Assembly: GCA_026707185.1 (NCBI GenBank)
Contig: JAPOXI010000050.1
Location: 1-22,040 of the forward strand
Length of the DNA stretch: 22,040 nucleotides
Direction: 5' to 3'
From: Chloroflexota bacterium
GTDB taxonomy: Bacteria; Chloroflexota; UBA11872
Below, piece after piece: positions 15,662 to 22,040 of the stretch. Position 1 is the first letter of the stretch; each line of letters starts with the position of its first letter. The notes beneath the pieces are model-generated. The model had not been told where the DNA came from, did not search any database, and was given only the letters and a program-made list of their open reading frames with translations. Both the position numbers and the translations under genes were made by a program.

Positions 15662-15949
15662 GTGCCCTCACCTAAAGAAGTCGTCCGTCAGCATCGTCGC
15701 GCCAAGGGAGTGCGCCGGCAGCGATTCCTGCGCGCGCGTAACGTCAGCACGCGCTCGGCGGTGCGGACGTTCGTCAGGCATGCCCGCGCCGCCATCGAGT
15801 CGGGCGACTCCGACGCGGCGGAGGCGGCCATCCGCGAGGCCCAGAGCCGGCTGGATAGCGCCGCCCGCAAGGGCATCATCCATCGCCGTAAGGCGGCGCG
15901 CAGCATGTCGCGCCTCGTGCGGCAGTTGCGGGCCGCCCAGGCCGCCTAA
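15662..15949 (+). CDS. rpsT: 30S ribosomal protein S20
   Basis: A 95-residue, strongly basic, all-helical protein that binds 16S rRNA early in small-subunit assembly. The family pattern is clear: an N-terminal PSPKEVVRQHRRAKGVRRQ, then RNVSTRSAVRTFVRHARAAI, and the diagnostic ARKGIIHRRKAARSMSRLVR near the C-terminus. The length is slightly above the usual 85-90. The frame is open upstream, but GTG 15662 places the conserved N-terminus correctly and lies behind the extended -10. No clear Shine-Dalgarno is seen. The TAA stop overlaps the stop of holA, which faces it. Confidence 0.93.
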   Translation: MPSPKEVVRQHRRAKGVRRQRFLRARNVSTRSAVRTFVRHARAAIESGDSDAAEAAIREAQSRLDSAARKGIIHRRKAARSMSRLVRQLRAAQAA

Positions 15950-16944
15950 GCGCGAGCCTCGGCCGGCCGCGTGGCCAGCCGCGCGGTCAGGATTTCCAGC
16001 AGCGCGTCCTTGTCGCCTCCGGTGGATTTGAGCGCGGCGTCCGTGCGGACCACCTCGGCGTACATGCGGGCGATCAACCGGTCGGACATCCGCCGCGCCT
16101 GCTGCGCGAGATAGCGGGCACGGCCAATCGGCGCGCCGGCCGCCCGCGCAACCTCCTGGTAACTGCCGCCTTCCACCACGACCTGGCGGGCCGCGGCCAA
16201 CTGGCGCAGTGAGCGGGTCACGTCGGCCAGGATCATCTCGTGGGGCGTGCGCAACGCCAGCATGTCGTGCAGCACCGCCAGCGCCTCGGCGCCGCGCCGG
16301 TCGGCCAGGGCGTTAACGTAATCCCAGCGCGCGTGCTCGCCGATAGTGGCGCAGGCGTTGTTGACGTCACGCTCGCTGATTTCGCCGTTGAAGCCCACGT
16401 AGGCCGCCAGCTTCTCGACCTCGCTGGCGAGCAGGCCGGCATCGGCCGTCATGAGTTCCACCAGCCGGGCGGCGGCGTCTTCGGAGATAGTCACGCCCAC
16501 GCGCCGGGCCTCGGATCGCACGAATCTCACAGCTTCGGCGTCCCGCAGCGGACCGAACTGCTGAACCCGCGCGCCGTGCTCGGTCAGGGTGGTGAACGCC
16601 TTCACCCGAGCGGCCGTGCGCCGGTCGCCCAGATCCAGGTACACCGAAACGGCCAGATCGCAGGTGTCGGCTGTCGGGTCCTTCTTCCGCGCGTCGCCGA
16701 ACGCGGCCAGCCACTGGATGAGCTTGCGAGCCGGCGGCCCGCTGGCGGGCGCGCCGTCCAGAAAGACCTTGCGCCGCTCGCCAAACATGGAAACGGCGCC
16801 ACAGGCAGCGTCGAGGGCGTCTGGCCCCACCCGCGCACCGTCCAGGTGCGTATAGGCCAGGTCATCCGACGCCGGATGGCCCAGCACCGCCTCTACGGCG
16901 TTCCGCAACCGCGGGTCGCGCCCGCCCAGGAAAATGAAGAGCAC
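15946..16944 (-). CDS. holA: DNA polymerase III delta subunit (clamp loader)
   Basis: The delta subunit opens the beta sliding clamp during clamp loading. From GTG 16944 the product is 332 residues, the normal length. Family features are an N-terminal FIFLGGRDPRLRNAVEAVL, followed by SMFGERRKVFLDGAP (the family pattern is pFgerRlVvv), a central lid region with the DAGLLASEVEKLAAYVG helix, and the C-terminal collar helices around YLAQQARRMSDRLIARMYAEVVRTDAALKS. The ATPase motifs are absent, as expected for delta. The frame extends to a GTG at 17022, but those 26 extra residues are not family-like and would cover the promoter region of the divergent gene. HolA next to rpsT is a common bacterial pairing, usually divergent or convergent as here. 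Confidence 0.9.
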   Translation of the reverse strand: MLFIFLGGRDPRLRNAVEAVLGHPASDDLAYTHLDGARVGPDALDAACGAVSMFGERRKVFLDGAPASGPPARKLIQWLAAFGDARKKDPTADTCDLAVSVYLDLGDRRTAARVKAFTTLTEHGARVQQFGPLRDAEAVRFVRSEARRVGVTISEDAAARLVELMTADAGLLASEVEKLAAYVGFNGEISERDVNNACATIGEHARWDYVNALADRRGAEALAVLHDMLALRTPHEMILADVTRSLRQLAAARQVVVEGGSYQEVARAAGAPIGRARYLAQQARRMSDRLIARMYAEVVRTDAALKSTGGDKDALLEILTARLATRPAEARA

Positions 16945-17000
16945 CGCGTCAGCGTACGAATGGGGCCGTTCGGCGGCCAGTCCATCCGAAGGCCCGCGCG

Positions 17001-17006
17001 TTGACA
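17001..17006 (+). promoter_or_regulatory. Possible -35 hexamer for the aminomutase-RidA unit
   Basis: A consensus TTGACA on the plus strand in the divergent gap, 82 bases before ATG 17089. The hexamer 17 bases on (CAACCT) is a poor -10, so the promoter is only tentative. Confidence 0.25.
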
Positions 17007-17046
17007 CGGCGAACTGGCACACTCAACCTGTCACCCAGCCTGAGCG

Positions 17047-17060
17047 CCCGCTGCAGCGGG
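17047..17060. promoter_or_regulatory. Perfect 14-bp palindrome in the aminomutase leader
   Basis: CCCGCTGCAGCGGG is a perfect inverted repeat centred 35 bases before the ATG. It could be an operator for a dimeric regulator or an RNA hairpin. No regulator gene is adjacent. Confidence 0.3.
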
Positions 17061-17088
17061 TTCCGTCTGTTCCAACTGGAGGTTCGCT

Positions 17089-18414
17089 ATGGGCGCCGAC
17101 TCCGCCAACGGCGCGATCGAGCAGTCATTCACATCACAGCACGCCGGTTCGGGTGCGCTGCGCGCGCGAGCGTGCGAGGCGCTGGCCGGCGGCGTGGCGC
17201 ACGACACCCGCATCCAGGCGCCATTCCCGATCATGACCGCTCGCGCCAAAGGGGCGCGCAAATGGGACGTGGACGGCAACGAGTACGTGGACTACACCAT
17301 GGGCCACGGTGCGCTGATCCTGGGGCACGGGCACCCGGTGGCCGTGGACGCGGCGCGGGAGCAATTGGAAATCGGCACCCACTACGGCGCAGGGCACGAA
17401 ATGGAGATTCGCTGGGCCGAACAGATCAAGCGCCTCGTGCCCAGCATCGAGCGCGTCCGCTTCCATTCCTCCGGCACCGAGGCCACTCACATGGCCATGC
17501 GCCTCGCACGCGCCCACACCGGCCGCGACCGGATCCTCAAGTTCCAGGGCCACTTTCACGGCTGGCACGACTACGCGACGGTCGGTGTCGAAGATCCCTA
17601 CGACATCCCGACCTCCGCCGGCGTTCCGGCCGCAACCCAGGGAACCATCACCGCGCTGCCTACGGATCTGGACCGTGTGCGCCAGGAACTGGCGAAGGGC
17701 GATGTGGCGTCGGTAATCGTGGAGCCGAGCGGCGCCAGTTGGGGCGCCCTGCCCATCGAACCGCCGTTCATTCACGGCCTGCGAGACCTGACAACCGAGC
17801 ACGACGCGGTGTTGATCCTGGATGAAGTCGTCACCGGCTTTCGCATGTCGCCCGGCGGCTTCCAGGTCATGGCCGGCGTGACCCCGGATCTGACCACCAT
17901 GGCCAAGATCGTCGCCGGCGGCCTGCCGGGCGCCGCCGTGGGCGGCCGTGCCGAGATCATGGACCGCCTGGAGAAGCGCGGCGACCCCTCCTGGGACCGC
18001 GGCCAGCGCATCGCCCACCCCGGCACCTACAACGCCAACCCCGTCTCCGCCGCGGCCGGCGCCGCCGTGTTGGACTTCCTGGCCGACGGCCACGTCCACG
18101 CCCACATCGACGCGCTGGGCGAACAGTTGCGCCAGGGCTTGCAGGAGGCCTTCGACCGGCACGATGTGGGCGCCTTGGTCTACGGCGAAACCTCCTATTT
18201 CCACATCAGCCTCAGCGGCCAGCCGGCCAAGAGCGGAGTCGGCGGAGCCGCTGGCGACGCGCTGGGCCAGGCGCTGATCAACGAGGGCGTACACCTCATC
18301 TCCGGCGGCGGATTCACCAGCGCCACTCACACCGAAGCCGACATTGAGCAGACCGTGGCGGCCTTCGACACGGCAATTGGCGCCGTGGCCGCCGAAGGCT
18401 TGTTCGGCGACTAA
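17089..18414 (+). CDS. Glutamate-1-semialdehyde aminomutase-family PLP enzyme (class III aminotransferase)
   Basis: A 441-residue fold-type I PLP enzyme. Motifs are SSGTEATHMAMRLARAHTGR (phosphate site, 128-146), KFQGHFHGWHD (151-161), VEPSGASWG, LILDEVVTGFR with PLP-contacting Asp 245, and TTMAKIVAGGLPGAAVGG with the Schiff-base Lys 273. This layout is that of HemL, which turns glutamate-1-semialdehyde into 5-aminolevulinate. However, HemL usually has NSGTEA and KFEGCYHG, and the sequence departs there. It may be a paralogue acting on another amino acid or ketoacid. The presence of hemB in the window supports hemL; the RidA neighbour suits any imine-forming PLP enzyme. ATG 17089 follows GGAGG with six-base spacing. 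It forms a two-gene unit with the RidA gene, 22 bases downstream. Confidence 0.85.
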   Translation: MGADSANGAIEQSFTSQHAGSGALRARACEALAGGVAHDTRIQAPFPIMTARAKGARKWDVDGNEYVDYTMGHGALILGHGHPVAVDAAREQLEIGTHYGAGHEMEIRWAEQIKRLVPSIERVRFHSSGTEATHMAMRLARAHTGRDRILKFQGHFHGWHDYATVGVEDPYDIPTSAGVPAATQGTITALPTDLDRVRQELAKGDVASVIVEPSGASWGALPIEPPFIHGLRDLTTEHDAVLILDEVVTGFRMSPGGFQVMAGVTPDLTTMAKIVAGGLPGAAVGGRAEIMDRLEKRGDPSWDRGQRIAHPGTYNANPVSAAAGAAVLDFLADGHVHAHIDALGEQLRQGLQEAFDRHDVGALVYGETSYFHISLSGQPAKSGVGGAAGDALGQALINEGVHLISGGGFTSATHTEADIEQTVAAFDTAIGAVAAEGLFGD

Positions 18415-18436
18415 GCCTGAAAGGGATTCCCGACGC

Positions 18437-18898
18437 ATGAAGATCGAAGGCAAGCTGGCGGACCTCGGCATCGAGCTGCCGTCCCCAACCATTCCGCCCA
18501 CCGCTCCGCTCAAGCCCTGGAACATCAGCGGCAACCTGGTCTACCTCTCGGGCGCCGGTCCCGTCGACGCCACCGGCGCCACGCCGGTCGGCAAGGTCGG
18601 GCGCGATTTCGACACCGCCCAGGCCGCCGAGTTCGCCCGCTCGATCGCCGTGGCGCACCTCGGCGCGCTCAAGGACGCGCTCGGCGACCTCGACCGCGTG
18701 CTGCAGGTGGTGAAGGTCCTGGGCATGGTGAACTGCACCGACGACTACACCGACCAGCCGGCCGTGATCAACGGCTATTCGGAGCTGTTCGTTGATCTCT
18801 GGGGCGAAAACGGCCGCCACGCCCGCTCGGCCGTTGGCATGGCGCAACTCCCCGGCGGCATGCCGGTCGAGATCGAGGCGATTCTCGAGTTCATGTAG
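18437..18898 (+). CDS. RidA/YjgF/UK114-family protein
   Basis: A 153-residue member of the RidA superfamily. Founding members hydrolyse reactive enamine/imine intermediates released by PLP enzymes, as trimers with active sites between subunits. Seen are LVYLSGAGPVD (family pattern lVfvSGqip), the helix LGALKDALGDLDRVLQVVKV, and HARSAVGMAQLPGGMPVEIE, in which Arg 130 is the likely carboxylate-binding arginine and VEIEAI closes the fold. The length places it in the longer approximately 150-residue subfamily, whose substrates are less defined than for RidA proper. It follows the PLP enzyme gene by 22 bases with GAAAGGG ten bases before the ATG, so it is cotranscribed. A protective role for that enzyme's imine products is plausible but inferred from context. 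Confidence 0.9.
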   Translation: MKIEGKLADLGIELPSPTIPPTAPLKPWNISGNLVYLSGAGPVDATGATPVGKVGRDFDTAQAAEFARSIAVAHLGALKDALGDLDRVLQVVKVLGMVNCTDDYTDQPAVINGYSELFVDLWGENGRHARSAVGMAQLPGGMPVEIEAILEFM

Positions 18899-18942
18899 GG
18901 GCCTGACGCCCGGAGCTTGAGGTTTAGCGGCTGGTCGGGGGG

Positions 18943-19575
18943 CTAGCGAGGGCCGCGCGTAAACGCGTCGTCCTGGCCCCAGGCCACTGGCACTTCAGCC
19001 GGCAGCTGCGAGCGCCCGCGTCGCAGATTCGGCACTGGAACCATGACGTAGCCGTTCTCGACGCCAAACTCCAGGATGCGCTTGGTCAGTTGCACGTCCT
19101 GGGCGCAGTAGTCGATCACGCGACGGCGGTCCTCCGGTCGTCCTGTCCGCCACAAGTGCACTGCCTCGGTCCCATCGCTCAACGACTTCGCCTCCCCGAA
19201 CATGGCCCCCGCGATGTCCTGCAACCGCATGCCCTTGCGCCGGCCGGTCACCGATTGCAGTTCCAACAGCACGTCAAACGACCGCTCGCGCAGCACCGAC
19301 ACGTCGCCGTAAGCCGACAACACCGTGAGATCAAAGCGCCGTGAGTTGAACCCAACCACGCGGGGGTGCCCGGCCAGGTAGTCGATCAGGTCCTGCGCGT
19401 CCGGCTCCTGCCAGACCTGTTGCCGGCCGTGTTCGTCGATGGTGACCCCCACGGCCAACCCAAAGTCCCTGATATTCCGCCAGCCGCCCCGCACCTCGTG
19501 GCTCAGGTGCAGCGTCTCCAGGTCAAAAACCACATAGCGGCCGTCGGGCGAAGACTGATCGGGCCGGCTGCGCAT
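18943..19575 (-). CDS. Small DnaQ-fold (DEDDy) 3'-5' exonuclease-like protein
   Basis: A 210-residue protein with an RNase H-like exonuclease core. Exo I is VVFDLET (D18, E20), Exo II is VVGFNSRRFDL (D82), and Exo III is YCAQDV (Y156, D160). The Y-x3-D spacing puts it in the DEDDy class. All four metal ligands and the Tyr are present, so activity is likely. It resembles the stand-alone YprB-like RNase H-superfamily proteins. No polymerase, helicase or other domain is attached; the last 30 residues are a basic-to-acidic tail (LRRGRSQ to FTRGPR). Whether it acts on DNA or RNA cannot be told. ATG 19575 has no ribosome site, but CATAAT ends five bases before it, which suggests a leaderless transcript. 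It converges on the RidA gene. Confidence 0.78.
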   Translation of the reverse strand: MRSRPDQSSPDGRYVVFDLETLHLSHEVRGGWRNIRDFGLAVGVTIDEHGRQQVWQEPDAQDLIDYLAGHPRVVGFNSRRFDLTVLSAYGDVSVLRERSFDVLLELQSVTGRRKGMRLQDIAGAMFGEAKSLSDGTEAVHLWRTGRPEDRRRVIDYCAQDVQLTKRILEFGVENGYVMVPVPNLRRGRSQLPAEVPVAWGQDDAFTRGPR

Positions 19576-19702
19576 TGCGCATTATGCGCAGGCGTCCGCG
19601 CAAGAGCGCCAGTCGCCGCTCCACAGCCAAGAAAACCTGCGCCCTGGAAATCTCTTGCCGCAATCACCGGGCGTTGTTACGGTTGCGCTGTGCGCATTGC
19701 GC
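19569..19702. repeat. Direct repeat of TGCGCATTGCGC flanking the exonuclease-ilv divergent gap
   Basis: The 12-mer occurs at 19569-19580 and 19691-19702. The first copy runs into TGCGCATTATGCGCA, a short dyad. It could be a binding site shared by both divergent units, or chance in GCGC-rich DNA. Confidence 0.25.
19655..19683 (+). promoter_or_regulatory. Candidate promoter for the ilv leader
   Basis: TTGCCG (19655-19660), a 17-base spacer, and TACGGT (19678-19683). Transcription would start near 19690, about 70 bases before the T-box. The match is mediocre and it is the best I see upstream of the leader. Confidence 0.28.
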
Positions 19703-19762
19703 GCTCGGCCAGTCGCGCCTGCCGCGACCCCGACGCAAAATGCACACAACGCAAAGGCGTTG

Positions 19763-19988
19763 ACGGGGAGGAGTAGGCCTCCCGAGAACCGCGAGCGAGC
19801 CGGAAATGGTGTGAGCCGGCGGGTTCTCCGGGCCGAAGGTCGCCCCCGAGCCGACCGGTTGAAGGAAGTTGCTGGTAGGCCGGTCCGGTGCCCGCCGTAA
19901 TCGGGGAACGAAGCGGTTCGGTCGTCCGACCGGGCAAGCGGGGTGGTACCGCGGGTTACAGCCCGTCCCTGTGAGGGACGGGTTTTTT
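19763..19988 (+). ncRNA. T-box riboswitch leader of ilvBN (transcriptional, probably tRNA-Val)
   Basis: A T-box senses uncharged tRNA and allows read-through. The conserved T-box core GGGTGGTACCGCGG lies at 19940-19953, just before an intrinsic terminator. Upstream is a Stem I-like element. It opens with GGGGAGGAGTAGG (19764-19776), has arms GAGAACC (19784-19790) and GGTTCTC (19822-19828), and a distal hairpin GCCGG/CCGGC (19799-19820) whose loop includes GGTGTGA. A further stem GACCGG/CCGGTC (19853-19885) follows. The TGGT bulge would pair with a tRNA ending ACCA, consistent with Val, Ile or Leu. On the 3' side of the Stem I specifier loop, GAAG-GTC-G (GTC at 19839-19841) fits a Val codon followed by a purine. 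The specifier call is inferred from hand folding. Confidence 0.85.
19962..19988 (+). terminator. Intrinsic terminator of the T-box leader
   Basis: A perfect 9-bp stem CCCGTCCCT/AGGGACGGG with loop GTG, followed by six T residues (19983-19988). The 5' arm includes the GTCCC that the T-box core would capture in the antiterminator form, as expected for transcriptional T-boxes. Confidence 0.9.
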
Positions 19989-20026
19989 GTTGCCGGAGAG
20001 CCGGCCGACGCGAAGGACACGGAGCG

Positions 20027-20107
20027 ATGAGACGCAGCACGCACAGGCGTGACGTTGCGCGCGCTCGGATCTACGCGGTCGCGGTACCCGACGGAGACGC
20101 CGCCTAG
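20027..20107 (+). other. Possible 26-codon leader ORF between the T-box and ilvB
   Basis: ATG 20027 is preceded by AAGGA with nine-base spacing. It opens a 26-codon frame (MRRSTHRRDVARARIYAVAV, then PDGDAA) ending at TAG 20105-20107. It has three Val codons and one Ile codon. The stop falls in the loop of the hairpin at 20092-20119. It could be an attenuation-type leader peptide, but GC-rich DNA gives such frames by chance. Confidence 0.3.
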
Positions 20108-20119
20108 CCGCCGTCTCCG
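20092..20119 (+). promoter_or_regulatory. Stem-loop in the ilvB 5' untranslated region
   Basis: A perfect 8-bp inverted repeat CGGAGACG/CGTCTCCG with a 12-base loop lies 58 bases before the ilvB ATG. It is followed by only three T residues, so termination is doubtful. The stop codon of the small upstream frame lies in its loop. Confidence 0.4.
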
Positions 20120-20177
20120 CGTTTCCCCAGCAGACACGACGACACCTCTTTCTACGACTCTCCAGGAGACCCACGAC

Positions 20178-21908
20178 ATGTCCGCGACCAACGGCCAATC
20201 CACCAACGGTTCCACCGCCGCGCCCGGCACGCCCCGTACCGGCGGCGAGGTGGTCTGCGACGCCATGCTCGCCGCCGGCGTCGACGTCATCTTCGGGATG
20301 CCCGGCGGCGCCTCGCTGCCGTTCTACGACTCCCTCTACCACTACCAGGACCGCATCCGGCACGTGCTGATCCGGCACGAGCAGGCCGCCGGCTTCGCCG
20401 CCAACGGCTACGCGCGGGCCACCGGCAAGGTCGGCGTGGCCACCAGCACCTCCGGGCCGGGCGCCACCAACATGGTCACCTGCATGGCCAACGACATCAT
20501 GGACTCGGTGGGCGTGGTCTACATCACCGGCCAGGTGGCCCGGCCGGCCATCGGCTCCGACGCCTTCCAGGAAGCCGACGTCACCGGCATTTCCATTCCC
20601 ATCACCAAGCACAGCTACCTGGTCATGGACGTGGACGACTTGCCGCGCGTGATGTCGGAAGCCTTCCACCTGGCCTCCACCGGCCGCCCGGGCCCGGTCC
20701 ACGTGGACATTCCCAAGGACGTGTTCCTGGAAACCACCACCGAGACCGCGCCCGACCAGGTGAACCTGCGCGGCTACCGGCCCTCCAAGGTCGGCAACGC
20801 CCGCATGGTCCGCAAGGCCGCCGAGGTCATCAACGCGTCCGAGCGCCCGATCATCATGGCCGGCCACGGCATTGACATCTCCGGCGCCGCCGAGGAGCTG
20901 TTGCAGCTCGCCACCCGCGGCAGCATCCCGGTGGTCAGCACCCTGCACGGCGTGGGTACGTTCCCCGAAACGCATCCCCTCTCCTTCGGGATGCTGGGCA
21001 TGCACGGCCTGGCCTACGCGAACTTCTCCATGCGCCAGACCGACTGCATCATCGGCCTCGGCACCCGCTTCGACGACCGGGCCGTCGGCAAGGAGGACGA
21101 GTTCGGGCCGGGCGCCAAGGTCGTGCACATCGATATCGACCCGGCCGAGATCGGCAAGGTCCTGGAGACCGACGTGCCGATCGTCGGCGACCTGAAACTC
21201 ACCCTGCAGAAGCTGTTGCCCCTGATCGAATCGCGCGACCGCACGCCCTGGCTGGACCAGATGAACGGCTGGCGGCGCGACCACCCGTCGCTCAAGATTC
21301 CCGACAGTCCCGACTCCGTGCTGCCGCAGGAAGTCGTGCGGGCCATCTACGACATCTCCGGCGGCGAAGCGCGCGTCATCGCCGACGTGGGCCAGAACCA
21401 GATGTGGGCATCGCAGCACTTCTGGTACGAGCGCCCGCGCATGTTCTTCAGCGCCGGCGGCCTGGGCCCGATGGGCTACGCCCTGCCCGCCGCCATGGGC
21501 GTCAAGCTGGCGGATGAGTCGCAGGACGTCTGGTGCGTCACCGGCGACGGCGGCCTTCTGATCAACATCCAGGAGTTCAACACGCTGGCGGCCGAGGGCA
21601 TCAACGTCAAGGTCGCGGTGCTCAACAACGCGCACCTGGGCATGATCCGCCAGTGGCAGGAGTTCTTCTACGAAGGCCGCTACATGGGCGCCTTCCTGGA
21701 CAACCCCGACTTCGCCAAGGTCGCCCAGGCGTTTGGGCTGCACGGCGTGGGCACCAGCTCGCGCGACGAGATGCACGACGCCATCGCCATGGCCCACGAA
21801 TACGACGGGCCCGTGGTGCTGGACCTGCACGTGGACCGGGTGGAGAACGTCTACCCCATGATCGTGCCCGGCACCGGTGTCAACAGCGTGATCGAGGACC
21901 CGCGATGA
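20178..21908 (+). CDS. ilvB: Acetolactate synthase, large (catalytic) subunit
   Basis: A thiamine-diphosphate enzyme that makes 2-acetolactate or 2-aceto-2-hydroxybutyrate, the first common step to valine, leucine and isoleucine. The 576 residues carry the Pyr domain with the catalytic Glu 68 ([19 protein letters not shown]), GPGATN, a central FAD-type domain with [20 protein letters not shown], and the PP domain with the ThDP motif [14 protein letters not shown] to VAVLNN (D457, N484). The segment [11 protein letters not shown] and the terminal QAFGLHGVG also fit biosynthetic AHAS rather than oxalyl-CoA decarboxylase or pyruvate oxidase. A Ser/Thr/Asn-rich 18-residue N-terminus is not conserved. 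ATG 20178 follows AGGAGA by eight bases. ATGA overlap with ilvN and the T-box leader upstream confirm the biosynthetic role. Confidence 0.97.
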   Translation: MSATNGQSTNGSTAAPGTPRTGGEVVCDAMLAAGVDVIFGMPGGASLPFYDSLYHYQDRIRHVLIRHEQAAGFAANGYARATGKVGVATSTSGPGATNMVTCMANDIMDSVGVVYITGQVARPAIGSDAFQEADVTGISIPITKHSYLVMDVDDLPRVMSEAFHLASTGRPGPVHVDIPKDVFLETTTETAPDQVNLRGYRPSKVGNARMVRKAAEVINASERPIIMAGHGIDISGAAEELLQLATRGSIPVVSTLHGVGTFPETHPLSFGMLGMHGLAYANFSMRQTDCIIGLGTRFDDRAVGKEDEFGPGAKVVHIDIDPAEIGKVLETDVPIVGDLKLTLQKLLPLIESRDRTPWLDQMNGWRRDHPSLKIPDSPDSVLPQEVVRAIYDISGGEARVIADVGQNQMWASQHFWYERPRMFFSAGGLGPMGYALPAAMGVKLADESQDVWCVTGDGGLLINIQEFNTLAAEGINVKVAVLNNAHLGMIRQWQEFFYEGRYMGAFLDNPDFAKVAQAFGLHGVGTSSRDEMHDAIAMAHEYDGPVVLDLHVDRVENVYPMIVPGTGVNSVIEDPR

Positions 21909-22040
21909 ACGGGACCGAAACGCACACGCTGGTCGCTACGGTGGCCGACCATCCGGGTGTCCTGACCCGCGTGGCCAGCCTCTTTCGCCGCCGCGGCTTC
22001 AACATCGCCAGCCTGGCCGTTGGGCACTCCGAGGAGCCGG
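21905..22040 (+). CDS. ilvN: Acetolactate synthase, small regulatory subunit (N-terminal part)
   Basis: The first 45 codons are visible before the window ends. ATG 21905 overlaps the ilvB stop (ATGA), the usual translational coupling of the two subunits. The sequence [20 protein letters not shown] followed by [17 protein letters not shown] is the ACT domain of IlvN/IlvH, which binds valine for feedback inhibition and activates the large subunit. The GVLTR and FRRRGFNI segments are diagnostic. The length and C-terminal domain are outside the window, so the gene may be ilvN- or ilvH-like. Confidence 0.93.
   Translation, partial: MNGTETHTLVATVADHPGVLTRVASLFRRRGFNIASLAVGHSEEP

Noticed and set aside
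16945..17022. A 26-residue N-terminal extension of holA
   Set aside because: Residues before the FIFLGGRD strand have no family similarity, and the extension would fill the divergent promoter gap.
17134..18534. A 466-codon open frame opposite the aminomutase gene
   Set aside because: The composition is typical of an antisense shadow and has no recognisable motif; the plus-strand gene has full PLP-enzyme signatures.
19575..19763. A 62-codon plus-strand frame with many Arg and Cys residues upstream of the T-box
   Set aside because: It begins at a TTG without a ribosome site, runs through the candidate promoter and ends at the T-box start; it is more likely chance in GCGC-rich DNA.
19956..21830. 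A 624-codon open frame on the minus strand opposite ilvB
   Set aside because: Its product is a low-complexity His/Val/Gly/Asp-rich string, as expected for the antisense of a GC-rich gene, and the plus strand has an unambiguous acetolactate synthase and T-box terminator.
1..22040. Mobile elements, integrase, tRNA or attachment sites that would explain the LRR insertion
   Set aside because: I found no transposase or integrase motif, no tRNA cloverleaf and no terminal inverted repeats at the edges of the LRR region.

Overview
The window is high-GC, densely packed chromosomal DNA from a free-living bacterium, most likely a member of the Chloroflexota. This placement is an inference. It rests on a T-box leader in front of ilvB, a GAF-GAF-HisKA_2 kinase, a secreted protein carrying the duplicated extracellular repeat familiar from Chloroflexota, and frequent GTG/TTG starts. 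No marker-gene search could be run. I see no phage, insertion sequence, CRISPR array, tRNA or rRNA.

Layout. (1) 1-1180: the end of a uroporphyrinogen-III methyltransferase gene overlapping hemD. (2) 1226-7403: two large leucine-rich-repeat (LRR) genes on the minus strand, coding for a secreted protein and a probable lipoprotein with 52 plant-type 24-residue repeats in five blocks. They sit between hemD and hemB and so interrupt a tetrapyrrole gene cluster. (3) 7488-9364: hemB, translationally coupled to an EamA transporter gene that seems to start at CTG. (4) 9361-13405, minus strand: parA-ftsZ-sensor kinase, a likely operon with a good promoter upstream of parA and ftsZ coupled to parA. (5) 13557-15576: pyrD facing a YchF/DUF933 gene whose P-loop is destroyed. 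(6) 15662-17022: rpsT facing holA. (7) 17089-18898: a GSA-aminomutase-family PLP enzyme followed by a RidA-family protein. (8) 18943-19575: a small DEDDy exonuclease. (9) 19576-22040: a long regulatory leader with a T-box riboswitch and intrinsic terminator, then ilvB and the start of ilvN.

The genes cover tetrapyrrole synthesis (SUMT, hemD, hemB), cell division and segregation (ftsZ, parA), pyrimidine synthesis (pyrD), replication and translation (holA, rpsT) and branched-chain amino acid synthesis (ilvBN). The ilv genes appear to be controlled by uncharged tRNA, probably tRNA-Val. Three convergent gene pairs overlap at their stop codons, so intergenic space is minimal.

The items most worth a second look are the YchF-like protein with a dead nucleotide site, the parA-ftsZ-kinase operon, the LRR gene pair inside the heme cluster, and the two-layer leader of ilvB (T-box, then a small ORF ending in a hairpin loop).
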